Source of the DNA: Geopseudomonas aromaticivorans
Lineage (GTDB): Bacteria; Pseudomonadota; Gammaproteobacteria; Pseudomonadales; Pseudomonadaceae
Assembly: GCF_019097855.1 (NCBI RefSeq)
Contig: NZ_JAHRGL010000057.1
Span: 62,001-126,000, forward strand
Direction: 5' to 3'
DNA: 64,000 nt
Within the stretch, counting starts at the first letter, position 1. Each line of letters begins with the position of its first letter. A program made the position numbers and the translations under genes. Below the pieces are notes generated by a model. The model was not told the origin of the DNA. It searched no databases and saw only the letters and a program-made list of their open reading frames with translations. Shown here piece after piece: positions 7,813-16,362 of this stretch.

Positions 7813-8556
7813 CTAATCCACCTTCAGCAGCGGCCCCAGCAGCGCGCACATGTTGCGCCAGTGCGAACCCTCCCAGTAGATGCGCTGGCAATCGTCGCAG
7901 ACCAGAAAGCGCGAGTAGAGCCAGGCGGCGCGCGGTGGCACCCGTTCCCTGGCCAGCGCGGTGTCGAGCTCGTGCAGCGGCAGGTTGCAGTGCACGCACA
8001 AGGTGAACGGCCGCGCGCTACGCGCCAGTTCGAGGCGCTCGAACAGCTCGCGCAACTGCAGCGCCGGCTTGAGCGCATGTACGTAGCAACCCCGGCTGAC
8101 GATGCGCCGCTTGAGCAGCTCGCGGTCGCGGGTCAGCACGATGCGCTGCTGCGCGGCGGCCAGTGCGGCGATCTGGCCGTCCTCGAAGTCGTTGTCGTAG
8201 AGGGTGTCGAAGCCGCTCATGCGCAGCAACCGGGCCAGACCGCCGAGGTGGGCGTCGGCAACGAAGCGCAGGACGCGCATCGGCTGGGCGCGGACCTTGA
8301 GCAGCGGGCCGATGTCCAGCGTCTCGAACCGCGGGTAGACCGCCACGCGGTCGCCGTCGAGGATGCTCCGCTCGAAGCCCACCGACTCGCCATTGACCAG
8401 AATCAGCTCGACCTCGGTGTGCGGCACGCCGAGCGCCTCGATCATGTGCTTGACCGTGGCCGCCCGCGCGCAGGCGCAGGTGAACGACTGCCGCCGCCGC
8501 GCGGCCGGCAGGAAGTCGTTGAGCTCCGCGTAGAAGCGGAAAGTGGCGCTGACCAT
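7813..8556 (-). CDS. Ubiquitin-like/Mut7-C RNase domain protein
   Basis: The 247-residue protein is a two-part fusion. Residues about 1-85 form a ubiquitin-like (Ub-Mut7C, ThiS/MoaD-type) domain containing EVELILVNGESVGFE and DGDRVAVYP. Residues about 90-247 form the Mut7-C PIN-like domain: FVADAHLGGLARLLRMSGFD, then RIVLTRDRELLKRR, ending in a zinc ribbon with paired cysteines CVHC and CDDC and the closing RIYWEGSHWRNM. Mut7-C domains are predicted RNases. The ATG at 8556 (MVSATFRFY) matches family starts better than one at 8601. The RNA target is unknown. Confidence 0.85.
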   Translation of the reverse strand: MVSATFRFYAELNDFLPAARRRQSFTCACARAATVKHMIEALGVPHTEVELILVNGESVGFERSILDGDRVAVYPRFETLDIGPLLKVRAQPMRVLRFVADAHLGGLARLLRMSGFDTLYDNDFEDGQIAALAAAQQRIVLTRDRELLKRRIVSRGCYVHALKPALQLRELFERLELARSARPFTLCVHCNLPLHELDTALARERVPPRAAWLYSRFLVCDDCQRIYWEGSHWRNMCALLGPLLKVD

Positions 8557-8651
8557 GACGGACAGTATGGCAGGCCGCTGCCCATCGCCACGCGCGGCCA
8601 CCGACCTGGTGACTGCCGGCGCCCCCGCTGGCGAGAGCCCGCGGGGACGCT

Positions 8652-10268
8652 CTAGTCCAGCCCGCCGACCTGGCCATCCTTGGGATACGCGATGGTGTAG
8701 TCGACGGCGAACCTGGCGCTTTCCCCGGCGGCCAGCGTCTTCTCCCAGGCGACCACGCCGCGGCGCTGCTGCCAGGCCTGCAGCGTCGGCGCCGGGTCGA
8801 AGGCAGCGCGCACGGTGATCTCCTCGGAGCCGCTGACCGGCGACGACTCGAGCAGCAGCACATCCACCGGCTGCTTGTGGCTGTTGCTGAGGGTGAACAC
8901 CTCGGCGACCCGGCGTTCCTGGCGCTTTTCGAACACACCGGTGGTGCCCGACTGGCCCTCGACCTGATCGACCGCCACGCGCAGCTGCTCGTCGCGGCCG
9001 AATGAAAACACGAAGCGCTCGGCACTGGCCGGATTCCAGTAGGCGGAGCCCACGTAGCTGCCATCGCGGAACAGCTGCGTATCGCCGGGCAGCCAGACGC
9101 CCTCGGGACGCTCGGCCTCGGCGGTCACCACCGCGGCCCGCTCCAGGCGGGGCGCGATGCGCAGATGGTGCTTGGCCGGCAACGTCTGCTGCGCCAGGCT
9201 GACCGACACTTCGCGGCCATCGGCCGGCAGGCTGACCGGCGTCGGCACGACGAACTCGCTGGCAAACGCGCCATGGTTGGCAAAGGTCGGCGGCTGGTAG
9301 TTCGCTTCGTCACTGGCGACGCGTTCCAAGGGTGCAATCGAGGCCGGCGCCGCGCCCGCCAACGCGCCGTTCGCGCGGGCCTTGGACTCCATCGCCGCCA
9401 GCGGCGCCGGCATCGGCGGCTGCCAGGTGAGTACCCAGGGCTGCGGCTCGGGGCCGGCGGGCGACAGCCGCGGCTGGGTGGTGGAGAGCGTCAGCTTGAC
9501 GTTGTTCCAGTCTTCGCCGGTCCTTTGCGCCACGCTGGCCAGGCGCTCCAGGTCCAACTGCGCGGCCTGGGTATCCAGCGCCGCGCGATAGGCGGGCTTC
9601 CAGCCGGCATTGGGCACCTGATAGCTGAGCTTCAGCTCGCCGGCCTGGGCCGCGCTCAGCATCACGGTGACGCTGCGCGAATCCTTGATGCCGCTGCGCA
9701 ACTGGCCCAGATCGCGCTGCAGCACGTCGATCTGCCTGGCGATCTCGCGCTTCTGTACCGTCAGCCCCTGGATCTTGGCCAGGGCATCGCTGGCGCCCTT
9801 GCCGATAGCGTCGAGCATGCCGGACAGCGCCTTGGCATCGGTGGGCAGGGCCTGCTGGTCGGCCGGCGCAGCGCCTTCGCTGCTGAAGCGCTCAAGGTAG
9901 CGCTTGACCATCTCCGCCGCGGCCACCTCGGCATCCAGCGCCGCCTGCTGGTCCTGCAGGGCGAGGATCTTCGCCTCCAGCGCTGCCTCGGCGGGATTGA
10001 GCGCGCTAGCTCCGGCGGCGTCCTGGGTCACGATCTGCCCGATGCGCACGTGCGGCCCGGCCTCGGCGCGCAGGGTTCGCGCATCGAAACGCGCCGGCAA
10101 TCCGGAGAACACCACCTGGCTCATGCCGGGTGCCACCTGGGCCGTGCGCACCACCTTGGCGCTGCCGGGATACAGCACGACGGCGGCAATCGGCGTGGCG
10201 ACATCGGCCAGAACGCCGGTGCTCAAGGTGGCGGGGAACAACAGGACGAGTGTCGCGGGCAGACGCAT
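8652..10268 (-). CDS. MuiA-like mucoidy inhibitor family protein (DUF4140/DUF4139)
   Basis: The 538-residue protein has a signal peptide (LVLLFPATLSTGVLA), then an N-terminal DUF4140 segment (AAVVLYPGSAKVVRTAQV, FSGLPARFDARTLRAE), a coiled-coil stretch around residues 90-200, and the DUF4139 domain with LKLSYQVPNAGWKPAYRAAL, RTGEDWNNVKLTLST and a beta-rich C terminus. It is probably periplasmic. The name comes from a mucoidy effect described for a family member, and the molecular activity is unknown. It lies 62 bases downstream of the yjgR-like gene on the same strand and may be co-transcribed. Confidence 0.82.
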   Translation of the reverse strand: MRLPATLVLLFPATLSTGVLADVATPIAAVVLYPGSAKVVRTAQVAPGMSQVVFSGLPARFDARTLRAEAGPHVRIGQIVTQDAAGASALNPAEAALEAKILALQDQQAALDAEVAAAEMVKRYLERFSSEGAAPADQQALPTDAKALSGMLDAIGKGASDALAKIQGLTVQKREIARQIDVLQRDLGQLRSGIKDSRSVTVMLSAAQAGELKLSYQVPNAGWKPAYRAALDTQAAQLDLERLASVAQRTGEDWNNVKLTLSTTQPRLSPAGPEPQPWVLTWQPPMPAPLAAMESKARANGALAGAAPASIAPLERVASDEANYQPPTFANHGAFASEFVVPTPVSLPADGREVSVSLAQQTLPAKHHLRIAPRLERAAVVTAEAERPEGVWLPGDTQLFRDGSYVGSAYWNPASAERFVFSFGRDEQLRVAVDQVEGQSGTTGVFEKRQERRVAEVFTLSNSHKQPVDVLLLESSPVSGSEEITVRAAFDPAPTLQAWQQRRGVVAWEKTLAAGESARFAVDYTIAYPKDGQVGGLD

Positions 10269-10330
10269 GCCGGGCTTCCTTCCATGAATGACGAGACGGG
10301 GACTTGCGTGAAAAGGGTGCGCCGCCGGGT

Positions 10331-11815
10331 TCAGCGGCGCTTGCCGAGCAGTGAGCCCATCAAGCCGCGGACCAGTTCGCGACCGATCTGGTTGGCCGCC
10401 TGGCGCATGGCGCTCTTCATCGCCTGACCGACCGCGCCACCGAGCAGTTCGCCGGCCATGTCGCCAAGCGACTGCTCCTGCCCCGCTGCCTTGCCCTTGG
10501 CGAGCGGCGGCGGCGCTTCGTCCTGCGCCGCGCGGGCGGTGAGTCGCTCGTAGGCCGACTCGTGATCGACCGGGCGGTCGTAGCGTCCGGCCAGCGGCGA
10601 CTGGCGGATCAGCGCGGCACGCTCGCCCTCGCTCAGCGGACCGAGGCGCGACTGCGGCGGGGCGATGGCCACCCGCCGCACCATCGCCGGTGTGCCCTTG
10701 TCCTCCAGGGTGCCGACCAGTGCCTCACCGATTCCCAGCTCGGTGAGCACGTCCAGCGTGTTGAACTGCGGATTGGGCCGGAAGCCGTCGGCCACCGCGC
10801 GCAGGGACTTCTGTTCCTTGGCGGTGAAGGCGCGCAGGCCGTGCTGGATGCGCAGGCCGAGCTGGGCGAGGATGTCATCCGGCAGGTCGCTGGGCGACTG
10901 GGTCACGAAGTAGACGCCGACGCCCTTGGAGCGGATCAGCCGCACCACCTGCTCCAGGCGTTCCTGCAGGGCCTTCGGCGTGTCGGCGAACAGCAGGTGC
11001 GCCTCGTCGAAGAACAGCGCCAGCAATGGCTTGTCGGCGTCGCCGCGCTCGGGCAGTTGCTCGAACAGCTCGGCCAGCAGCCAGAGCAGGAAGGTGGCGT
11101 AGACCTTGGGCGCCTCGTGGACCAGGCGGCTGGCGTCGAGCAGGTGGATGCGCCCGCGGCCGTCCGCCGCCGGCTGCAGGATGTCCTCCAGCTGCAGCGC
11201 CGGCTCGCCGAACAGCGCCTCGGCGCCCTGCTGCTCGAGGGTCGCCAGCTTGCGCAGCAGCGCCTGTGAAGATTGCGGGGTAAACAGCGCGCGGTCCTCG
11301 CCGAGCACCTCGGGGTGGGCCTGCAGGTGGTTGAGCAGGGCCTTGAGGTCCTTGAGGTCGAGCAGCAGCAGGCCTTCGCGGTCGGCCACCTGGAAGGCGG
11401 CGTACAGCGCGGCCTGCTGGCTGTCGGTGAGTTCCAGCAGCGCGCCGAGCAGCAGCGGCCCCATTTCGCTGAGGGTGGTGCGCAGCGGATGGCCGCTCTG
11501 CCCGGCCACGTCCCACAGGGTCACCGGGTAGGCCTGCGACCGATGGCCGAGCCAGGGCATGCTGGCGATGCGCTCGGCGATCTTGCCGGTCGGCTCGCCG
11601 GCCGCGCCGAGGCCGCACAGGTCACCCTTGATGTCGGCGGCGAACACCGCCACGCCGGCGTCGCTGAATGCCTCGGCGAGGCGCTGCAGGGTAACGGTCT
11701 TGCCGGTACCGGTGGCGCCGGCAATCAGGCCGTGGCGGTTGGCCAGGCGCAGCAGGCTGGCGACCGGCTGGCCCGCGGGATCGGCGCCAAGCAGAAGTTG
11801 ACTGGATTCGGGCAT
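10331..11815 (-). CDS. HerA-like ATPase, DUF853/YjgR family
   Basis: The 494-residue protein has a Walker A (GATGTGKT, about residues 34-41), AADIKGDLCGLG, a Walker B in LALFFDEAHLLFADTPKALQ, and the C-terminal arginine-finger region VYFVTQSPSDLPDDILAQLG. This is the DUF853 branch of HerA/FtsK-type P-loop ATPases, E. coli YjgR being the usual comparison. No membrane segment is visible. Its substrate (DNA or protein) is not established. The start at 11815 (MPESSQLLLGAD) is used because an upstream extension to 11914 lacks family character. Confidence 0.88.
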   Translation of the reverse strand: MPESSQLLLGADPAGQPVASLLRLANRHGLIAGATGTGKTVTLQRLAEAFSDAGVAVFAADIKGDLCGLGAAGEPTGKIAERIASMPWLGHRSQAYPVTLWDVAGQSGHPLRTTLSEMGPLLLGALLELTDSQQAALYAAFQVADREGLLLLDLKDLKALLNHLQAHPEVLGEDRALFTPQSSQALLRKLATLEQQGAEALFGEPALQLEDILQPAADGRGRIHLLDASRLVHEAPKVYATFLLWLLAELFEQLPERGDADKPLLALFFDEAHLLFADTPKALQERLEQVVRLIRSKGVGVYFVTQSPSDLPDDILAQLGLRIQHGLRAFTAKEQKSLRAVADGFRPNPQFNTLDVLTELGIGEALVGTLEDKGTPAMVRRVAIAPPQSRLGPLSEGERAALIRQSPLAGRYDRPVDHESAYERLTARAAQDEAPPPLAKGKAAGQEQSLGDMAGELLGGAVGQAMKSAMRQAANQIGRELVRGLMGSLLGKRR

Positions 11816-11941
11816 GGAGCATTCCCCTGGCAGCTCGATACGGAGAGGGAAGCACCCCGCCGCTGTAGCGCGGTGCTCGGCAGCATGGGTGATAACACGA
11901 CCACGACCGTGCAAACCAGCGCTGCGGTCACGGACCTGGCG

Positions 11942-12361
11942 TCAGACCGGACGGCCCTGATCGTGCTGGGCGAACTCCTTGACGGCGCGCAGGACGTCGG
12001 CCCGGCTGAGCAGACCGACCAGCCGGCCGTCCTCGAGTACCGGCAGGCGCCGGCGCTGGCCGCGCAGGAAGCATTCGGCGGCCTCGATGATGTCAGCATC
12101 GGCGTCGATGGTATCCGGTGTGCTGGCCATGTAGTTGCCGACCGTGCCGTGGGCCTCCTCGAAGTAGGCGCCGGAGAGGATCGCGCGCAGGCAGTCGCCC
12201 TCGGACAGCACGCCAATCAGGTGGCCCTCCGAGTCGACCACTGGCGCGGCGGCCAGGCCATGCTCGAGCAGGCGGTTGATGGCGGTGAACAGGTCCATCT
12301 CCGGCTTGAAGGTCAGCAGCCGGCGGGTCATGTAGCTACGTACCTTGATTGACTTGAGCAT
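11942..12361 (-). CDS. CBS domain pair protein
   Basis: The 139-residue protein consists of two CBS domains: YMTRRLLTFKPEMDLFTA to LIGVLSEGDCLRAIL (about residues 10-62) and YMASTPDTIDADADIIEA to LVGLLSRADVLRAV (about 78-128). CBS pairs bind adenosine nucleotides and act as energy-state sensors or regulatory subunits. As a stand-alone pair its partner cannot be named. It sits between purU and the yjgR-like gene, all on the minus strand. Confidence 0.9.
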   Translation of the reverse strand: MLKSIKVRSYMTRRLLTFKPEMDLFTAINRLLEHGLAAAPVVDSEGHLIGVLSEGDCLRAILSGAYFEEAHGTVGNYMASTPDTIDADADIIEAAECFLRGQRRRLPVLEDGRLVGLLSRADVLRAVKEFAQHDQGRPV

Positions 12362-12446
12362 GGCCGCTCTCCTCTGTCATCTGTCGTCTGTCCTGGTCCG
12401 CGGGGCAAGCGTCGCAATCACGCGATTGCGGCCCGCCCGCGGCGAA

Positions 12447-13298
12447 TCACTCGAATACCACCGTCTTGTTGTCGTGCACCAGCACCCGGTCTTCCAGATG
12501 GTAGCGTAGCCCACGGGCCAGCACCCTCCGCTCCACGTCCTTGCCGATGCGCACCATGTCCTCGGCCTGCTGGCGGTGGGTGACGCGCGCCACGTCCTGC
12601 TCGATGATCGGACCGGCGTCCAGCTCCTCGGTGACGTAGTGGCAGGTGGCGCCGATCAGCTTGACCCCGCGCTTGGCCGCCTGGTGGTAGGGCTTGGCCC
12701 CGGCGAACGACGGCAGGAAGCTGTGGTGGATGTTGATCACCCGGCCGGCGTAGTCCTGGCACAGGGTCGGCGGCAGGATCTGCATGTAGCGCGCCAGCAC
12801 CACGCAGTCGGCCCGGTACTCGGCGATCAGGCGGCTGACCTCGGCGAAGGCGGGAGTCTTGTCCTGCGGGTCGACCGGTACGTGGTGGAAGGGAATGCCA
12901 TGCCACTCGACCATGCTGCGCAGGTCGTCGTGATTGGAGATCACACAGGGAATCTCGCAGTGCAGCTCGCCACTGTGCCAGCGGTGCAGCAGGTCGGCCA
13001 GGCAGTGCGATTCGCGGCTGGCCATCAGCACCACGCGCTTCTTCACCGCCGAGTCGTAGACCTGCCAGTGCATGCCGAACTCGCGGGCAATCGGCGCGAA
13101 GGCATGACGGAAACCTTCGAGATCGAAGGGCAGCGAGTCGGCGCGGACCTCGTGGCGCATGAAGAACCAGCCGTTATCCAGATCCGAATGGTGATTCGCC
13201 TCGGTGATCCAGCCGTTGTAGGTCGCCAGCAGGTTGCTGACCTTGGCCACGATACCGACGCGGTCGGGGCAGGCGATGACCAGGCGGAAAGTGCGCAT
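12447..13298 (-). CDS. purU: Formyltetrahydrofolate deformylase
   Basis: PurU hydrolyses 10-formyl-THF to formate and THF, balancing one-carbon pools. The 283-residue protein has an N-terminal ACT domain (FRLVIACPDRVGIVAKVSNLL) and a formyltransferase-fold domain with the catalytic stretch INIHHSFLPSFAGAKPYHQA and GATCHYVTEELDAGPIIEQD. The length fits purU. The ATG at 13298 (MRTFRLV) is preferred to one at 13313. It is divergent from mvaT, a neighbour arrangement I recall from P. aeruginosa. Confidence 0.95.
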   Translation of the reverse strand: MRTFRLVIACPDRVGIVAKVSNLLATYNGWITEANHHSDLDNGWFFMRHEVRADSLPFDLEGFRHAFAPIAREFGMHWQVYDSAVKKRVVLMASRESHCLADLLHRWHSGELHCEIPCVISNHDDLRSMVEWHGIPFHHVPVDPQDKTPAFAEVSRLIAEYRADCVVLARYMQILPPTLCQDYAGRVINIHHSFLPSFAGAKPYHQAAKRGVKLIGATCHYVTEELDAGPIIEQDVARVTHRQQAEDMVRIGKDVERRVLARGLRYHLEDRVLVHDNKTVVFE

Positions 13299-13429
13299 GG
13301 GGTAACTCCGCAAACATCGAAAGCGCCATTCTAGCCAGCCGGACGAAAAACTACAGCAGCGCCGTCACAGGAAACAGCCGGTAAACCGCCAACATACTGC
13401 GCAGCAGGCCGGGAAAAACACCGACCGAC

Positions 13430-13488
13430 AATGCCGAATTATTTTGCCAAATATTCCATAAAGCGTTTCCAGCTATTTACTCGGCATT
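13430..13488. promoter_or_regulatory. AT-rich mvaT upstream region bounded by an inverted repeat
   Basis: AATGCCGA (13430-13437) and TCGGCATT (13481-13488) are perfect inverted repeats flanking an AT-rich stretch in an otherwise GC-rich window. The region lies between the divergent purU and mvaT starts and probably contains the mvaT promoter. MvaT-type silencers prefer AT-rich DNA, so autoregulation is plausible. I could not place -10 and -35 boxes with confidence. Confidence 0.45.
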
Positions 13489-13552
13489 ATCGTGTGCCTA
13501 TTATTCGTTCACGCCAGTATTTCCTGCAGACCGTTTTACCAAGGTAAAGAAA

Positions 13553-13939
13553 ATGTCTCTGATCAACGAATTCCGCTCGACCGAAGCCGCCATCAAGCAA
13601 CTGCAGGAACGCCTGCAGGCCCTTAAGCAGGACGGCAACCTCCAGAAGGAACTGGACTTCGAAGCCAAACTCCGCGAACTGATGGCCGAGTACGGCAAGT
13701 CCCTGCCGGACATCCTCGCCCTGCTGGATGCCGAAGGCAAAGTATCCAAGGCTGGCCGTCCGGCACGCGCCGCCAAAGTTGAAGCTCCGGCCAAGCGCAC
13801 CCGCAAGGTCAAGCAGTACAAGAACCCGCACACCGGTGAAGTGATCGAAACCAAGGGCGGCAATCACAAGACCCTGAAAGAGTGGAAAGCCACTTGGGGT
13901 GGCGATACCGTCGAAAGCTGGGTCACCCTGCTCGGCTAA
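13553..13939 (+). CDS. mvaT: MvaT, H-NS-type xenogeneic silencer
   Basis: The 128-residue protein begins with the oligomerisation helices LINEFRSTEAAIKQLQERLQ and ends with the DNA-binding domain KVKQYKNPHTGEVIETKGGN followed by HKTLKEWKATWG, diagnostic of the Pseudomonas MvaT/MvaU family. It binds AT-rich DNA and silences horizontally acquired and virulence genes, and bends and bridges the nucleoid. It sits between purU (divergent) and sbcB (convergent), as in other pseudomonads. The upstream DNA is unusually AT-rich and a strong terminator follows. Confidence 0.97.
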   Translation: MSLINEFRSTEAAIKQLQERLQALKQDGNLQKELDFEAKLRELMAEYGKSLPDILALLDAEGKVSKAGRPARAAKVEAPAKRTRKVKQYKNPHTGEVIETKGGNHKTLKEWKATWGGDTVESWVTLLG

Positions 13940-13973
13940 GTTCGTCGCAATCATTTTTGCGCCGCAATAAAAA

Positions 13974-13992
13974 ACGCCAGCCCTGCTGGCGT
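13974..13992. terminator. Bidirectional intrinsic terminator between mvaT and sbcB
   Basis: ACGCCAG (13974-13980) pairs with CTGGCGT (13986-13992); an A run lies before the stem and a T run after it, so the hairpin can terminate both convergent genes. Confidence 0.92.
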
Positions 13993-14112
13993 TTTTTATT
14001 TGCCTACGGGTCAAGTGTCCGGCAAGTACCGGCGAAGCCCCATACCGCAGCGCAAAAAACCAATTACCCGCAGCCGGCGCCCTGCGCGCAAGCCCGCGAG
14101 CTCATGGCCCCG

Positions 14113-15546
14113 TCAGCCCAGCCCGTAGTGCTGGCGCAGGCGCTGCGCATGGGCTTGCCACTGGCCGAGCAGCGCCTGCTGGCGGCTGTCGCAGCCCGGC
14201 AACAGTTCGGCCAGTGCGCTATCGAACTCGGCCAGGGTATTCGGCGCACCGGCACGACTATCGCTCAGGCGCAGGCGGCAGAACTCCTGCCAGCGCTGCT
14301 GTTCGGCAGGCGCCAAAGTCTGCGGAAAGTTGCGCGCCCGATAACGGAACAGCAACTCCTCGAGGCGCTCGTCGCCAAACAGTCCGTGCCGCCCGGCCAG
14401 TTGCAGCGGATCAGTCTCACGCACCTGCACACACAGGCCGCGGTCGCGGTCGCCAATAAAACCGTCATAAAGGCGCTGTTCCGGATCTTCGCTGACGGCA
14501 AAACCGTTGTCCGCATAAACTCGCGACAGCTTGTCCTTCCACAACGCCTGCTGCTGTTCCAGCAACAGCGCCTGCTGCTGGCAGGCCGCCATATCCACGC
14601 CGAGACGCTGGCGATCCTCCTCGCGCAATACCGAGAGCGGCGCCAGCACCGGACAGCGATTGATCTGCACCAGTTTCAGCGGCACCGGCAGTTCGCCTTC
14701 ACCCAGCTCTTCGCGACGGGTATACAGGCGCTGCGCCAGCGTTTCCGCCGGCAACTCCAGCAGCGGTGCAATATCGGCCTGCAGATCGCAGACAATCAGG
14801 GCATTGCGATTGCGCGGATGCCAGGCCAGCGGCAATACCACGGCGAGAAAGTGCCGCTGCGCGGAAAAGCGCCCGGATATATGCACCAGCGGCTGCAACA
14901 AGCGGATCTGTTCCTGCACCCGCTGTTTGCTGCGCAATTGATAACACCAGTCGTACAACCGCGGCTGGCGCTCGCGGACCAGCCGCGCCAGCGCGATGGT
15001 GGCGCGCACGTCGGCCAGCGCATCGTGGGCCTGGCCGTGGTCGATGCCGTTGGCGGCGGTCAGGCGTTCCAGCTTGAGCGTCACCCGCCCGTCTTCCTGC
15101 GGCCACTCGATGCCTTGCGGGCGCAGGGCGTAGGCGGTGCGCAGCAAATCGATCAGGTCCCAGCGGCTGTTGCCGCCCTGCCACTCGCGGGCGTAGGGGT
15201 CGAAGAAGTTGCGGTACAGGCTGTAGCGGGTCACCTCGTCGTCGAAGCGCAGACTGTTGTAGCCGGCCGTGCAGGTGCCGGGACGCACCAGCTCGGCATG
15301 CAGGCGGGTCATGAACTCGGCCTCGCCCAGCCCCTGCTGCTCCAGACGCTGCGGCGCGATGCCGGTGATCAGGCAGGACATCGGGTGCGGCAGGATGTCG
15401 TCGCTCGGCCGGCAATACAGGTTGAGCGGCTCGCCGATCTCGTTGAGCGCCTCGTCGGTACGGATGCCCGCCACCTGCAGCGGCCGGTCGCGGCGCGGAT
15501 CGATGCCAGTGGTTTCGTAGTCGTACCAGAAGATGCTCGCGGTCAC
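14113..15546 (-). CDS. sbcB: Exodeoxyribonuclease I
   Basis: ExoI degrades single-stranded DNA 3' to 5' and acts in recombination and mismatch repair. The 477-residue length matches E. coli SbcB. The DnaQ-type exonuclease motifs are visible: IFWYDYETTGIDPRRDRPLQ (Exo I, residues about 5-24), GYNSLRFDDEVTRYSLYRNF (Exo II) and HDALADVRATIALARL (Exo III), followed by the SH3-like and C-terminal domains. The chosen start is a GTG at 15546, giving V-TASIFWYDYE; an ATG at 15642 would add 32 residues without family similarity. It is divergent from the RDD gene. Confidence 0.94.
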   Translation of the reverse strand: MTASIFWYDYETTGIDPRRDRPLQVAGIRTDEALNEIGEPLNLYCRPSDDILPHPMSCLITGIAPQRLEQQGLGEAEFMTRLHAELVRPGTCTAGYNSLRFDDEVTRYSLYRNFFDPYAREWQGGNSRWDLIDLLRTAYALRPQGIEWPQEDGRVTLKLERLTAANGIDHGQAHDALADVRATIALARLVRERQPRLYDWCYQLRSKQRVQEQIRLLQPLVHISGRFSAQRHFLAVVLPLAWHPRNRNALIVCDLQADIAPLLELPAETLAQRLYTRREELGEGELPVPLKLVQINRCPVLAPLSVLREEDRQRLGVDMAACQQQALLLEQQQALWKDKLSRVYADNGFAVSEDPEQRLYDGFIGDRDRGLCVQVRETDPLQLAGRHGLFGDERLEELLFRYRARNFPQTLAPAEQQRWQEFCRLRLSDSRAGAPNTLAEFDSALAELLPGCDSRQQALLGQWQAHAQRLRQHYGLG

Positions 15547-15654
15547 GGAAAAGGCTCCAGGGTCGGGACCGCGGCAGTCTAACAGGCCGCCGATGGTTGC
15601 CGCGCCCGCCCCGCCCTCGCTAGCATCGGGCTTTTCCGCCAAGCAGCCATCGCC

Positions 15655-16362
15655 ATGTCGCCAACCTCACTCGCCAGCCCGCCGCTGGACACCCGCCTGC
15701 GCGAGGAAACCCCGGAAGGGGTCGACCTGCTGCTGTCCCCGGCCGGTCCGCTGGTGCGCTCGCGGGCCTTTGCCGTGGACCTCGCCCTGCGCGGCGCGCT
15801 GGCCCTGGCGGCGCTCGGCCTGCTCGGCCGCCTGGGCGGACTGGGCCTGGGACTCGGCCTGATCCTGCTGTTCCTGCTCAACTGGTGGTACATGGTGCTG
15901 TTCGAGGTGCTCAACCAGGGCTGCACGCCCGGCAAGCAGCTGCTCGGCCTGCGCGTGGTGCACGAGGACGGCACGCCGGTGGGCTGGGGCGCCTCGCTGC
16001 TGCGCAACCTGCTGCGCGCCGTCGACATGCTGCCGCTGGGCTACGGCTGCGGCCTGCTCGCTAGCCTGGCCAGCCCGCGCTTTCAGCGCCTCGGCGACCT
16101 CGCCGCCGGCACCCTGGTGATCCATCAGCAGCGTCAGCCGGCGGTGCCGCCGGCCACCCCGCTGGCCGCGCTGGCGGCGCCCTTCGCCCTCACCGCCGAC
16201 GAGCAGCGCGCCCTGCTCGCCTTCGACGAGCGCCAGCACAAGCTGTCGCCAGCGCGCCGCGAGGAACTCGCCGGGCTGCTCGCCCCGCTGCTCGGCGTGC
16301 CGGCCAGCGAAGCGCCGCTGCGCCTGCAACGGATCGCCGCCGGCCTGCGGGGTAGCGCATGA
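15655..16362 (+). CDS. RDD family membrane protein
   Basis: The 235-residue protein has the RDD pattern: an Arg in RSRAFAVDLALRGAL, then RNLLRAVDMLPLGYG and RLGDLAAGTLVI, over about three membrane segments (residues 40-180). The C-terminal 55 residues are cytoplasmic and helical. It opens a six-gene cluster with the SpoIIM-like, DUF4129, DUF4350, MoxR and DUF58 genes; its stop overlaps the next start by 4 bases (ATGA). RDD proteins have been linked to ion transport, but here the operon context suggests a part in a MoxR-associated membrane complex. Confidence 0.85.
   Translation: MSPTSLASPPLDTRLREETPEGVDLLLSPAGPLVRSRAFAVDLALRGALALAALGLLGRLGGLGLGLGLILLFLLNWWYMVLFEVLNQGCTPGKQLLGLRVVHEDGTPVGWGASLLRNLLRAVDMLPLGYGCGLLASLASPRFQRLGDLAAGTLVIHQQRQPAVPPATPLAALAAPFALTADEQRALLAFDERQHKLSPARREELAGLLAPLLGVPASEAPLRLQRIAAGLRGSA

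Noticed and set aside
10300-10320. TTTTCAC (minus strand) between the MuiA-like and yjgR-like genes as a third ColR box
   Set aside because: It lacks the TTGAC half at the proper distance, so it does not match the pair at 46415 and 48457.
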